From Beroe ovata (lineage: Eukaryota; Ctenophora; Nuda; Beroida; Beroidae), in contig CAMPET010000006.1 of assembly GCA_946803715.1 (NCBI GenBank), positions 579,006 through 643,005 on the forward strand: a stretch of 64,000 nucleotides of DNA. The letters run 5' to 3'. The position numbers were made by a program, and so were the translations under genes. This document shows, one piece after another, positions 11,024-23,300 of the stretch (the first letter of the stretch is position 1; the number at the start of each line of letters is the position of its first letter). A model generated the notes under the pieces. It saw only the letters and a program-made list of their open reading frames with translations, was not told where the DNA came from and did no database searches.

Positions 11024-11576
11024 TAAGGAGAGCAACTTCGTGTACCGACACTGCTGTCAGCTGGGTACATTGGTTGAGAGCATGGGCATGGGTTGTCTGC
11101 CGTATGGAGCATGATGGTGATGTCAATTCCAGTTGAGAAGTTGAAATGCGTGATTTTATAGATAGGGATTCCATGATACATAAAACTGAAGAATGGGAGT
11201 CATAAAGTTATTAATTTTAACTGCGTGGCTACTTATGATTTATTCCATGATATTCAATTTGTGATTTGATCATTAGATTAACTGATACTGTCAAATTTAT
11301 TTATTTTCATACCTACCTCTTCCAAGTGTGTTTATACCTACAGAAGCATGATGTACAGATCTTTTGTTTATATAATCATTGTTTCAGATGATGTAATATA
11401 ATGTTATGTTTGGGAATTTTATGAAGATTTAAACTACAAGAAATGTGACAATTCTGATAATTCTGAGTATATCAACTATTGAATAGAATATTTCGTTTCT
11501 AGAAAATACAGGAAATAGTAATCAAAATTTCTCGTTTACTTCAATTGTAAATTTATGAAGCATAATTCAATCAGCC
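11024..11576. other. Intergenic spacer
   Basis: AT-rich 3' flank of the unrecognised gene and 5' flank of ESS2. No coding exon or clear signal was identified. Confidence 0.4.
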
Positions 11577-14500
11577 ATGTCCAAAGTTCAGAAAGACAAG
11601 GTTCACAAAGACGACAAGGGTCGGATTATTCTAGACGAAGGGAGATATGTCGAGGTACGATACTACCTCTTTGTATACTCTCTTTGTTGTTCATGTGTCC
11701 GTGATCCAAACACGATTTACAATAATACACCCAGCATGGATCATAATCATGATGACTCGGGTTGCATTGTTCACTATTTTTCACTCTTAAATCGTGTTTT
11801 TTTTCAGTGCCTGGATCACATCATCGAGCGGGACTTCTTTCCAGATCTGAAGAAGCTAAGACGAGACACCGGATGTCTTCCCGCAGAGTCTGCTCGTATA
11901 GGTAGGTCAGTGTGCCACGTGTGTCACGATACACTGTAGTGTTTGTGTGTCAAGTGTGTCACGCTACACTACAGTGTGTGTCATGTGTCACGATACACAG
12001 TGTGTGTCATGTGTCACTATACATTACAGTGTGTGTCATGTGTCACTATACATTACAGTGTGTGTCATGTGTCTCTATACATTACAGTGTGTGTCATGTG
12101 TCACTATACATTACAGTGTGTGTCATGTGTTTCACCACTACAGTGTAACGTGTGTCACAACAGTGCAACAAATAGCACACGCCGTATTATGATGAAACTG
12201 ATCGTGATATCTGAGTTAGGAAAATGTTACCTGTGTGAGTAAAATAGAGCTGGCTCACCTATGACTTAATGGCCTCATTGAAAGTGAGACAAGCTAACTG
12301 CGCGTGAATAATATGATAACACTTTCTATGTCGCATCATACTTATACCTTTTCAAAACTGTCATGGACAATCAGAGCTGGTATCTACCTAATGAAAAAAT
12401 ATATTTTGTTTTTTCTCATGAAACCGGTAAATTCACAAACCTAAAACCATGGGTATGGTCAGAGGAGAAGAATTCCCAATTCTGGTGACAAAGCAACCGA
12501 ATTCCTGTTCATCAACCGGCAGCAGGGAATTAATGATGAACGTATATCTCCCAGCTGAATGCTCTGCTAGAATCTCTACTCTTCCACCTGGTGTGTTACT
12601 ATGTGTTACTATGTGTTACAATGTGTTACAATATGTAACGATGTGTTACAATGTGTGACTATGTGTTACAATGTGTCACAATGTGTTACAATGTGTTACG
12701 ATGTGTTACGATGTGTTACAATGAAGGGAAGATATGCCATCCAAAACCTAATCGCTTATTACTATCAGACTGTTTTTCAATACCTGCGGTTGCAAAATCA
12801 AGAATATCTTTATATGGCTGTGTGAGCTCCACTCCTTCCCCATTAACTGTTATAGTTCCGAACTTTTGATTACCGGGTTCCCACTCACAGACCAGCTCCG
12901 CATTATCGCCTGTGATGGAGGAGGTTATCTTAGTGTCACGTGACTAATGACTGTGATGGGGTTATTTAAGAGTCGCGTGACTGTGATGGGATCATTTTAG
13001 AGTTATCTTAGTGTCACGTGACTGTGATGGGGTTAGTTTAGTGTCACATGACTATGATGGGGTAATTTTAGTATCGCGTGACTGTGATGGGGTTGTCTTC
13101 GTGTTACGTGACCATGATATATTGGATCTTCGACACGGTTTACCTGTAACAAAGTATCCCTCTTCCTGATAGGTCGTTGATTTAGTAGATAGACTGAATT
13201 CAATATTACTGAGTCCCTCGTTTATCAGCATCAGCCCTGGACAGGGGAATTGTTTGTTAGCTGCCATGTCAGCTTTCAACATGACGTGAACTATTGAATA
13301 ACGTGCTTGCACGACGCACGTGAACAATTAGTAGACTACAGTAGTCTGACTACTACACGTTACGTCTAGTCCTTAATCGTGTAATAAACAGGCCCAATGG
13401 TGGGGACTGAATTAATGACTGTGTTTACAATAGGAGAAAAGGCACGCTTATTCCTGTCTACAATATACATCGTTTCGGCACGGTAACGTGCGCTAAACTT
13501 TGGGACAAAATAATTATCTGATCATCGAAGCAAAAATTCTCATAGTTCTAGCGAACACTCACCAATCACGAGAAATTTCCACGGCATGACGGGAACAGCA
13601 GCTGATGAAGCTATCAGGAGATTCTACACACGCTCCCTCATATAACGGGGAGGGGGAGGAGAGAGGGAGAAAACCAAAGGAGCGGTACCGTGAAAATACT
13701 AACCGAGAGTCATGATCTACAATTGAGAAGTAGGGTTTATTGAGAGGGGTAAAGGGGTGATCTGTTTTCTAGCCATAACACATACTTCCAGTACTATTTT
13801 AACTGGTTATGGCGCTAACACAATAGGAAAACTGCGGCTATGCACACCTCGTGTTGTGCTATTATTGAGCGATTATGGGAACCCTGCTGTTAGTTGATAG
13901 CTAACAGCAGTTTGTATTGTTTGTGTGTGTAAGTGTGAGGCCGTGTGAGGGTCCTCACATGTCATCCATGTCTTCACTGTATGTCTTCACTGTATGCCTT
14001 CACTGTATAGTGTATGCCTTCACTGCATGCCACTCTGTCATTGGCAATTGTGTGTGGACACGGGGATCCGACTAGGAAGTAGGCCTCTTATCTTACACGC
14101 CATTTGATGGCCTACTATAATAGGCCCTATAATAACATCTAAATAGTAAAACAGCCTACATTGCGAACAACGAGACGATTCTAACATAAATATTCTGTTT
14201 CAAAGGATGTCGATAATCGACCAAAGGCAATGGGGACACTGTAAGAATGCGTGTGAATATGTAGAACAATCTTCACACCTGTTCGGTGACCCCTGAAAAA
14301 CTCACGCGTGGATAATATTGTGTCGAAAGAAGCAGGTGTGTGTTGACATATTACTCGTCGTTCATCGGCACCTTTATTGTCACTGGCTTCGGCTATAACC
14401 TGCTTTCTTTGTTCATGTGACAGTGATTCGGCGACTGAGGTGCCTAGTGATGCAGTGTGAGTGTGGTGATGCAATAAGTTTGGTAATGAAGTGTAAGTGT

Positions 14501-15473
14501 GATGCAATGTGATGTCGTTTCACGGATATTTCAGATTGCCGTGATTAAATTTTCGAGGTTATCAGCTATGACAGAATTATATAGTTTTGATAGTAAGTCA
14601 TGCATTCGTTATTTATTGCTGGATTCCCCCATACCATCCGTATAAATCCATTGGCAGTGTGCCATAGTGGCGATAATTGTTGCTATGCATGACTACTGAT
14701 TGCCACTGTACCACGATTTGAGCGTCGTATGCGTACGGCGCGAAGATAAACTAAGCTGCACAGTCGTTGAAATTGCACGCTCACTGGTTTTCATGTCACA
14801 AACAATGATAGTAGATCAGAGAATTATGATCGACTCTTTTTCAATAAAATTATGATTGACTCTCATGATTGACCTTTTTCAAGAACAGATGTTTTAGGCC
14901 GTATTCAAATTCAATGAAACACTTTACAGATTTGAGTAACGAGACGTTTGATACACCGTTCCTCTCTGGTGCGGGTGAGATAGCAACACCACGACAGAGC
15001 AGTGTAGAGCAGGCGGCAGTACTCTCTGCTCCCGTTAGAGCTGATGACAGTTTAGACAAGTGAGTGAGGTCGTCCAATAGCCCGGAAACTTCTCTTATAG
15101 TATCTAGAAATTGTCTGCAAATATCTAAATTTGCATACGAATTAAGACTGTTTATTATGTCCGACGTTCAGATTTCTAACAAAGCACACAAGTGAAGACA
15201 ACGCTTCTTATGCTGAGATAGTGGAGGAAGAAGCTGCGAAGTTCGAGGAGAAAGCCAATGAGTTATACGATCCCTCCCTCGAGTATAGACCAGATCTTGC
15301 AGCAATTGGGTGTAAGTTCCGTGTGGTTGTGGTTGTGTGTGTGTGTGTGTGTGCGTGTGCGTGTNNNNNNNNNNNNNNNNNNNNNNNNNNNNNNNNNNTA
15401 ACACACACACACACACACACAAAGACACACATTTATCTGTTGGTTTTATAGAGCCATGTTATTTGTGTGTTTT

Positions 15474-15530
<57 letters not shown>

Positions 15531-16995
15531 CTATGTGTGTGTGTGTGTCAGTCTATGTGATTTTGTTGCTGACGATGAATGACAATCACGCTGTCCGCGG
15601 TACATTGCTCATGACACAGCTAACACGGTCGTGCTTGTAGATCACGAGAAAGGTGATGCTAACCGGCCGCCAGACGGCTGGAACTTCAAGAGGAGGAATG
15701 ATCTCATTTACACTCCAGAGTCATTACCTGTCAAGGACAAGGACAATCCTAACGCGAACCGGAAAATAACTCACTCTAACACACGGTATCATGCTACACA
15801 TAAATTTGCTCGTTGTTGATGAATCAATAATACGGCATAATCAGTCGTGGTTTGTTTAGGGCCTTGTCACTATTCATTTAAACTGTGGTCCTCTTGTTCA
15901 GGCTCCCAGATGCAGTAGTACAGGAGAGTTTGGCTAAGAAACTGGTCCCTCTCATTGCAAAAGATAAGGTACATAAAGGAACTCAATATAAGAGGCTTTA
16001 TGAAGTGCTAGGTTATAAGTAACAGTGAGACGTGAGTACTGCAAAAATATTCTAACATCACACTCCCACCTCTTTAGATTGGTGTCGACGGTAAGCCACT
16101 AAACGAAGATGGCACCCCGCGAGTTAAGGGGTACGCCTACTGTGCCACCCCACAAATAGAACCAGGGGTTGGTGCGTCACCACTAATGACATGGGGTGAA
16201 GTGGACAGTACCCCACTCAGACTTGAGGAGCAAAATACCCCTGCTAGACACACTGGACCAGCTTTCAAAATCCCACAGGTTTGACAATTCTTTCTCAGCT
16301 CACCATCGCTAGGAGTAGGATTAGAGCCAGAATTCCTTACGCCAGACTATTTCAAAGACAATTTTTGTGGTAAAGTTCACTCTTGTCAGGTTCCGGAAAA
16401 AGACCGTCTGGGGTTAGCTCTCGCAGACAGAAACCACAAGCGTCACAAACAGAGACACAACAAAGCCATGACTGCGATGAAAAAACTTGCAAATTCGTAA
16501 GTCAATAGTCAATGGTATCTTGGGTAGGGGTCCCAAAGTTTGTCAGCCACGTGACAGCAATTGACCAATAAGAACACGAATACAATCAAAGGAAATCAAG
16601 AAACACTGTCACGTGATCAAAATCATATGGGACCCCTCCTCAACAATACCATTCTCAATTATCCTTAAGATATAAAATTTCTCAAGAAATGAAATTCCTT
16701 GGAAAACGAGGAAAATCTCCATGTTAAATTTAATAACATGTTATCCGGATGAGTAATCATGTCGCCTATCCACAGGGCGGGAATTACCCCCTCTCCGCTT
16801 CGGGACTTGACGAGTCTGTCTCCCGCTGCGCGCCGCCTAGCCCTCGCGTCTATGAGGAGCGGCTCAGCGAGGAGCAGCATATTCTCCAACACCCCTGGGT
16901 CCAGCAAGACCACACCAGTGAGAACTCCAGGATGGGACAGTCCCAGTGGGAGCTGGACTCCTTCAGAAACTACCCCGTTACATGGCAAACAATGA
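11577..16995 (+). CDS. ESS2: ESS2 splicing factor (DGCR14 homologue)
   Basis: Nuclear, spliceosome-associated protein (Es2/DGCR14 family). Nine exons keep phase throughout: 11577-11654, 11808-11901, 14930-15059, 15172-15311, 15641-15785, 15902-15968, 16078-16278, 16390-16496, 16776-16995, giving 393 residues. Family hallmarks in order: DEGRYVE then IIERDFFPDLKKLR (exons 1-2), NETFDTP (exon 3), FLTKHTSEDNASYAEI (exon 4), DGWNFKRRNDLIYTPE and THSNTR (exon 5), YAYCATPQIEPGV and SPLMTWGEVDSTPLRLE (exon 7), GPAFKIP, and a Ser/Arg-rich tail with SPAARRLALASMRSGS. It is shorter than human ESS2; a central helical stretch between exons 2 and 3 is absent or lies in an undetected exon of the 3 kb intron 2. 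That intron contains a complete antisense Ig gene and minisatellites. The intron after exon 4 carries a CA/GT tract with an N gap. Confidence 0.9.
11905..12165. repeat. About 27-bp minisatellite in ESS2 intron 2
   Basis: Repeated unit 'gtgtgtcatgtgtcactatacattaca', around eight imperfect copies. It starts directly after the exon 2 donor. Open frames over this tract (CHVSLYITVCVM repeats) are artefacts of the tandem unit. Confidence 0.9.
12361..13587 (-). CDS. Small secreted single-Ig-domain protein, nested antisense in ESS2 intron 2
   Basis: Five exons on the minus strand: 13563-13587, 13144-13236, 12748-12909, 12448-12587, 12361-12387. Total 447 nt, divisible by three, with phases agreeing at all four joins; predicted 148 residues. 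The N-terminus MPWKFLVIGLMLI is a good signal peptide core. The body fits an Ig V-like fold: NAELVCEWEPG supplies the first cysteine and strand-C tryptophan, and RYTFIINSLLPVDEQEFGCF supplies the strand E/F signature and second cysteine. A GNSS N-glycosylation site follows, then a short tail ending DTSSDCP. No transmembrane or GPI-like tail is visible, so secretion is inferred. Exon 3 ends at a weak ttag/gtttt donor chosen because it keeps phase. The intron after it is largely a 10-bp tandem repeat. Family unknown; immune, adhesion or decoy roles are only possibilities. Confidence 0.7.
12590..12722. repeat. 'atgtgttac' minisatellite forming most of an intron
   Basis: About thirteen copies of a roughly 10-bp unit (atgtgttaca with variants). 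It fills most of the intron between exons 3 and 4 of the antisense Ig gene and lies in the ESS2 intron on the other strand. Confidence 0.85.
12910..13120. repeat. About 35-bp tandem repeat with gtgactgtgatgggg core
   Basis: Five or six imperfect copies of 'gtcacgtgactgtgatgggg' with the spacer 'ttattttagagt'. It occupies the intron between exons 2 and 3 of the antisense Ig gene. Confidence 0.7.
13588..14929. other. Rest of ESS2 intron 2
   Basis: No secure exon on either strand. It includes the upstream flank of the antisense Ig gene, a short 'gtatgccttcactgta' repeat near 13972-14030, and a 108-codon minus-strand frame (14181-14507) that I could not connect to good splice sites or a known family. 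A missing ESS2 exon could be here. Confidence 0.35.
15325..15550. repeat. (GT)n/(AC)n microsatellites around an assembly gap
   Basis: A (GT)n tract runs into a run of N (15365-15398), continues as (AC)n to about 15421, then a second long (GT)n tract (about 15477-15548). All are in the intron between ESS2 exons 4 and 5. The switch of strand polarity across the gap could be a real inverted microsatellite or a mis-join. Confidence 0.9.
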
Positions 16996-17330
16996 CACAA
17001 GCTGGCGTGATTGTAAAACTAAATTTATGATAGAAGCCCACCATGTCGCTTAAATTGCAATTACATTTAATTTTACTGAGACTTTAAATTGTTGAATAGC
17101 TGGGTTAAACGTAAGCCGTTCAACTTCAAGCTTTTTTTCTTGAAGTTAAACTTAAAGCGATGCAGTGCACACATAAGACATTGAATTTGACGTTTTTAAC
17201 CATTTTAATCTTCAATCTGATCTTCACGTTAACTTTGACGACCGACGGGATGAAGAATAAATGTACATTGCTGATGTTGTTGAAACATTAAAGTAGGAAA
17301 TCATTTTAACAATATCATGATCAATAACCT
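16996..17330. other. Convergent 3' ends spacer
   Basis: 335 bp between the stop of ESS2 (plus) and the stop of the C2-PLD gene (minus). It should hold both 3' UTRs. It has several 'taaacttaaa'-like words and no coding exon. Confidence 0.5.
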
Positions 17331-20300
17331 TCAAATGGAACAATCTAATTTAGAAAAGAACTCTACATCACCATTTCGCTGCACTGTCACACAAAAATCT
17401 CTCAAGGAGTCGTTTGATCTAAACTCTCTTTTCCCCACAAACTTCCACGATACATCACCCCCGGTATGGTTACTCAGAAGCGAACATCGGAACTCGGCTA
17501 TCGCATTTTGAGCGGAGTCGACAGTTTGGCACATTGCCAGATTAAGTTCTCCATCGGAAGATGCTGGTTCTAGGTCTCCAATAAAGATATACCTATCGTC
17601 TACAATGATCAAGGATGACAGTCCGCAATGAGATGAAGAGTAGACATGGAGATGATCGGTCGGATGAGTTTTCCCTTCACATTTATCACCCAGCTGGCAG
17701 TACATTCTCCGCACACACTCCCTGTTACCAGACGACATGATTTCATCACTCATGTCACGTGTTTCACCATCACGTGTAATGATGATAGCTGAGAAGTCGT
17801 CTCTCGTTGCCCTGGAAACCACTTCCTTCAGAACAGGGGGCACGTGGTCACTATCTCGTGTCAGAGTCGGAGACTCTACGTATACAAAGTTCTGTGCGCG
17901 TCTGATCTGCTGGATAAGGCTCTCCTCCGTGACCGTGATGTTCGGATGTCCGCACAACGTGGACATCAGTGAACTTATGTGAGGATGAGTTTCAGGGATG
18001 GTGGAGACGAGTGTACACTCCATGTCACAAACTTCCCAACAATTCTCCCGCTGTCCAACCTCCCCATCCGCGAATAGATGGTGGTTGTCCAAATCGAACT
18101 CTTCCTCGTCTATCTCCGTGAAGTCAGAATCGGGGTTCTTGTCCAACCATGTCTCTTCAAAGCTCAGCAGAATGTCGTGCGCAGAGCGACCCTGATAACG
18201 TACACGACGGTGTCAATTTTATACAGAATTTACACTTGAAGTTCGAGTAATGATTACCGATCATTAGCACTGGCCCATCAGTCGGATCATTAATGACTTG
18301 TGGAGTTGAAATCAGCAATGAACATATTCATGAGCAATACTCACCTCAAGTCTGACTACAGTATTCTGAGTGTTACATCTCCTCTGATCTGAGTTCTCAT
18401 GATCTCCGCGGTCTTGTCCACATATGTTGCAGTGGGATAAACTCTCTTGTCCCTCGATTTGATCGTTCTGGGTGTAGTTTGTTCATGTTATCAATTACAA
18501 TATGAGCAATATCATTGCAACACCTTTCATAATATGAGTTTCTCCCCAGTTCTCCCTTCGACTCGGCCCATAAGCCCCATCAAGAATTGCACTCACTAGA
18601 TTAACCCCACCAAAGTAAGCAGTGAGGTGTCTCTCGTTGTCATGACAACCTGTGTCCACGATTAAATAACTTTGCAGCGGAACCACGTGACTCGATGAAG
18701 TCACCAGCTTCACGCCACAACTCGAGATGAAGCGTAACTCTAGGTTCTTATCGGGATCCACCAGGTGACAGCCGTGTACGCATGGCTCACCCCAGCATTT
18801 GTCCTGCAAAACCAGTATAATGAGAGCTCTGCCGCCGTAGAAATATGCGATCATTCCAGGGTCCCGCGCGGAACAATCGCCCCTGATTGATAATATCCGG
18901 CATAGGGGATGAAGACAATCAAATTGAAGCTAAAGAGTGGGCTGGTTCAGAGCAGATTATGGCTAGTGTTCAAACCTGAACTATGATACGGACTGAGACA
19001 CCTTCTTCAGCCTTCCTCCTTAGAATAGTGCCAATAGCAGGTGATCCCGGAGCCACCTCCATATCTGGGGGAATGGTGGAATCGTGTGAATAATAATGGC
19101 CGAGAATTGATATCATGTCAATTGTCACTATTGAACTTTCAACTTGCGCCATGACATCATACCTTGTGAATTGTGATAACGGATTCACGCAAAACACGGT
19201 TGAAACAGTAATGAATATTGAATATAGCAAAAGTATGACGTCAGCATTAGATCATCGCGCAACTGCTATAATTGCACTGCTCAAAGTACCGTTTATACCA
19301 GCTTTCGCATTTTCCTCTTGTACATGCTGTGTATGCTGCTGTATACGTAGTGTATTCAAATACACTGACACTTGGTACATAGTACTTAGCATAGGTACTG
19401 ATACATGTACATTGTACATCACACGCATTGCATTTGCATTACCCACATGAGAATCTCAGAGTCAGATGTCATCAATAATATCATTTTAAATTTAAATCTG
19501 CTTGTTCCTATGCTATGGTTGCTTGTTCCAATATGGTTGGGTCAGTATTTCCCAGCTTATGTTTTATCGGAAATGTGTTACTATTTGTTTCTTTCAATCC
19601 AATTCCATGACCTATAAGATGTGTTTTTGTTGTACTTGTATTTAGGTAGTGTATACCTACTCCTGAACTGATTTGGCAATTCGTACAATGTGATTGTACG
19701 CAAATGTACAACGAAAATAAGCAATGTACAAAGAATATGTATTTCACATTGTAGTTGTACTTGTACATAGCAATTGTTGATGTTCATTCTATGTCGATCA
19801 CCACTACAACTATACATTGTACAATGTACCTACATACTCATGAAATGTACAATGTACATAAACATACATGTCACTGTGCTATGTGGTCTAACTGCATTTC
19901 CTCACAGGATAAGCATGCCATTCCTCAACCAAGTGCCGACCCGTAGCGGCACGCTATCGGAATGTCCGTGTGGTCTGATCATCAGGACACAACACCCGGT
20001 TCAGGTGATAGGTGTTCCCCTCGTATCGGTCGACGCTCACGTGACTATCCTAAACACCGCAGCTGAGGTCACACTACGACAGGAGTTCATCAACAACTCC
20101 AACACTGACATCTCACCTGTTTACTTCTTCCCGACAGAGGACAAGGTCGCTGTCCACTCGTTCAGGGCCATACTCCATGATCAGGTCGTTGTGGGTGTTG
20201 TCAAGGATCGAGGTGAAGCCACGCGGGAATTTGAAAACGCAGTGAATGAGGAGAAAACGGCATTTCTGGTGGAGCAAGTTAGGCCAGACATACTGGAACT

Positions 20301-23300
20301 CCGAGTTGGGTGTCTCAAGTCGGGAGCAAGATGTGTGGTGGAGATAAGCTATGTCCAAGAGCTGGATATCCAGGAGAGTGCTCCACGATTCACACTCCCC
20401 ACCACAATAGCACCACGGTACATCCCGCCCGATTGTCCAGATGATAAGATGGACCAGGTGAATCACCAGTTTACCATGCTCTCAGATGTCCCTCTCACCA
20501 TACGTGTGAACATAGCCATGAGAAGTCCAATAGGCTCGATAACATCGCCCACACACAAGATCATATCTGAACACAGTGACGAGAGGACCGATGGCGGACT
20601 GTATCGAGGATCTGTCTCATTGAAAGACACGGTAGCTGTTCTGGACAAGGACTTCGTCCTCCTGTTTGAGAGCAAGGATTCCACCAAGGAGGTGATCATT
20701 GTGGAAAAGATTCAGAGCGATGTAGAGGACACAAGCGACGGTGAACCTAACATAGATCACTGCGTTATGATGTCACTTGTGCCCAAGTTCTTGACAGAGA
20801 ATGAGATGAAGTGTGAGTTTGTGTTTCTTGTTGATTTCTCTGGTTCAATGTTCCACTCTGTAAAGAGGCCAGCAGTTGAAATCGCCGTTGAAGCTGTCAA
20901 GATATTTTTACAGTCTCTGCCCACCGACTGTTACTTCAATATCGTAAAATTCGGTTCTAAATACACATCTCTGAGTAATAAATCACTCAAATACTCAGAA
21001 GAAAACCTGATGAAGGCTAGGAAATTCATCAGTAGAGTTGATTCTATGGGTGGCACCGAAATACTCGATCCCCTGAAAGCCATTATTTCACAATCAAATG
21101 TGAAAGGTTACGTAAGACAAGTGTTTGTACTGACAGATGGCGAGGTTTCAAACGAGGATTCAATTCTGGGCTACATAAGATCGAATGTAAGAGAAGGCCG
21201 TGTTTTCTCACTTGGAGTGGGGAACGGGGCCTCGAGAAGTCTTGTCAAGGGACTAGCGAGGGCTGGCAATGGGACTGCCCTATTTTGTTCAGCAGCAGAG
21301 CCGATGAATGACAAAGTTATGGAACTGCTAACATGTGCTTGTCAACAATCCATTCAGATCACAGGGCTGGAATTCCGTGATGAGGAGGACAATGTCATCA
21401 CACACGACGAGCGATATCAAAACTTCCCTCTCTCCTTGTATCAGAACTCAAAGCGGACATTCTATGCTTTACTCAAGGGTCGACCGTCGACAGTCAGAGT
21501 GAAAGTGGCTGCCCAATATGACAGCTCATCTGACAGAAAACACACAATCTTTGGAAGTTTCAAATCCAAATTGGGGATATCAGCGAACTCAGATATAGTT
21601 TTTGGGAGTGATAGCATCCACTTCCTGGAAAGTTCATCTCGTGTAGCGAATGAACACTTCATACACAAGCTGTGTGCAAGAAACGCGCAGCAGAATGACT
21701 GTACCACGACTGAGGACAGACAGGAAATAGCGTTGAGGGCAGGAATTGTGTCGGAGAACACTTCCTTTGTCTGCGTTGTCGAGGGTAGCGTTGATAGCAC
21801 ACCAATATCCATGTCGGACTTTGTGGATAAAGATATGAAGGAACGATTGGAGAGCTTTATGTCACAAGACGCTATTCTTTCTGCGTGCGGATTTTCCTCC
21901 GCGTCTCCTCCGGCCAGATGTGCACCGAGAATGGGATTTGGAGCCGGCTTTAATTTGATGAAGAGGAAGAAGAAAAGGTCAATGTTAAGGGCACAACCAC
22001 AGGCTTTGAGCAGAACAATGATTATGAATTCATTAGATTCATCCGAAAATTCCATGGAGGAAGACATGGAAGAGTCGGCAGATGATCAGCAGGAACATTA
22101 TGGCACCCGGCCAGGATCACTTTCTGCGGGTGCAATGCCCCCACCGATGGCAGGGAAATCTCCAGGAGTCACATCCCAAGAACCAAGTGGTCAGTTCGGG
22201 GAATCTGACCTTGTAGAGCTACTCCAGTTAGCATCCATCCAGGGTGTCTTTTCAGACGTGAAAAAAGTTTGTAGTATACTAAAAACCGACGATCAGGACT
22301 TTGCAACACTTTCCAAGGAGACAAAATTGTCTGAAAGTGTTTTGCTTACAATGGTTGTTGTGGTGTTCTTGGAGCAAAAGTATGTGCATCTCAAGCGAAC
22401 ATGGGTCATGGTGGTGAAAAAATCCAAGGATTGGCTGAACAGGGAGCTGGTGGATGAAACTGCGTACAGTGAGCTGGAAAATAAAGTTATATCGCTCATC
22501 TCAAATGTGAAATTGTAGTAAGGGGTCCGGGACTGGTAGAAATGCAGAACAAACTAAATAGAACCAGCTCATTGGCCAGGTAAAGCAACCCTCAATTATC
22601 ATCGATAGATTTACACCGATAATCCAAAGTTGGGATTTGAGCTTTTGGTGATTTGAAATTAGTATTGATTTGATATTTTTCCTAGTTAAACTTAAAGTTG
22701 GGTATGTTTCAAGATTCTAAAATCTCAGTTATGACTAAACATTTGTTTATGTACAAAGAAATGAAATTGTTACATATTTTGAATTAAATTGTTTCGTCTT
22801 ATCCAAAATTCTGTTTATTTTTTCGGATCTCCAATGATAAAGTACAATGTATAATATGCAATGTATAATGTAGTTGTACATTGTATAATGTATCATTCTG
22901 TCACCTGGATTGAGAGACGGTGTTCTGATGTAGATGATTTTCTCCGCTTGCTCAATATCTCTCATCAAATCTGGTCCCCATGAGCTATACTGTGTAGTGG
23001 TGTTCTTGACACCACTTGTCCCATGATAGAGGACAGCTCTGAAAGTAAAAGCTGGTATCAACTTGCCAACTACTATGACCAGGCCACGTCTGTGGTGTGA
23101 CCACCGAATTTATCGCCTACATAATATGCAGGGTGTCCTGAAAAAACATTGGCACATCCTGTATTAGTCTCACCTTTTCAAGGGTCGTTGTGGAAATATG
23201 TTACTCTGGATCATCTCCAGGTTTTCAACCCCGTTAGAGAAGGATATTTCTAACCGAAGTTTACCGCAGTCTTCCCTGCCTTTGGGGCATATCAACGAGA

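Noticed and set aside
11905-12165. CRISPR-like regular repeats
   Set aside because: Units are head-to-tail with no unique spacers, and the setting is a eukaryotic intron; it is a minisatellite.
14181-14507. 108-codon minus-strand frame in ESS2 intron 2
   Set aside because: Rich in His/Thr from simple repeats, with no splice-site partners or recognised family.
15168-15582. His/Thr and Cys/Val frames near the N gap
   Set aside because: They are CA/GT microsatellite translations; only the 15172-15311 plus-strand part is a real ESS2 exon.
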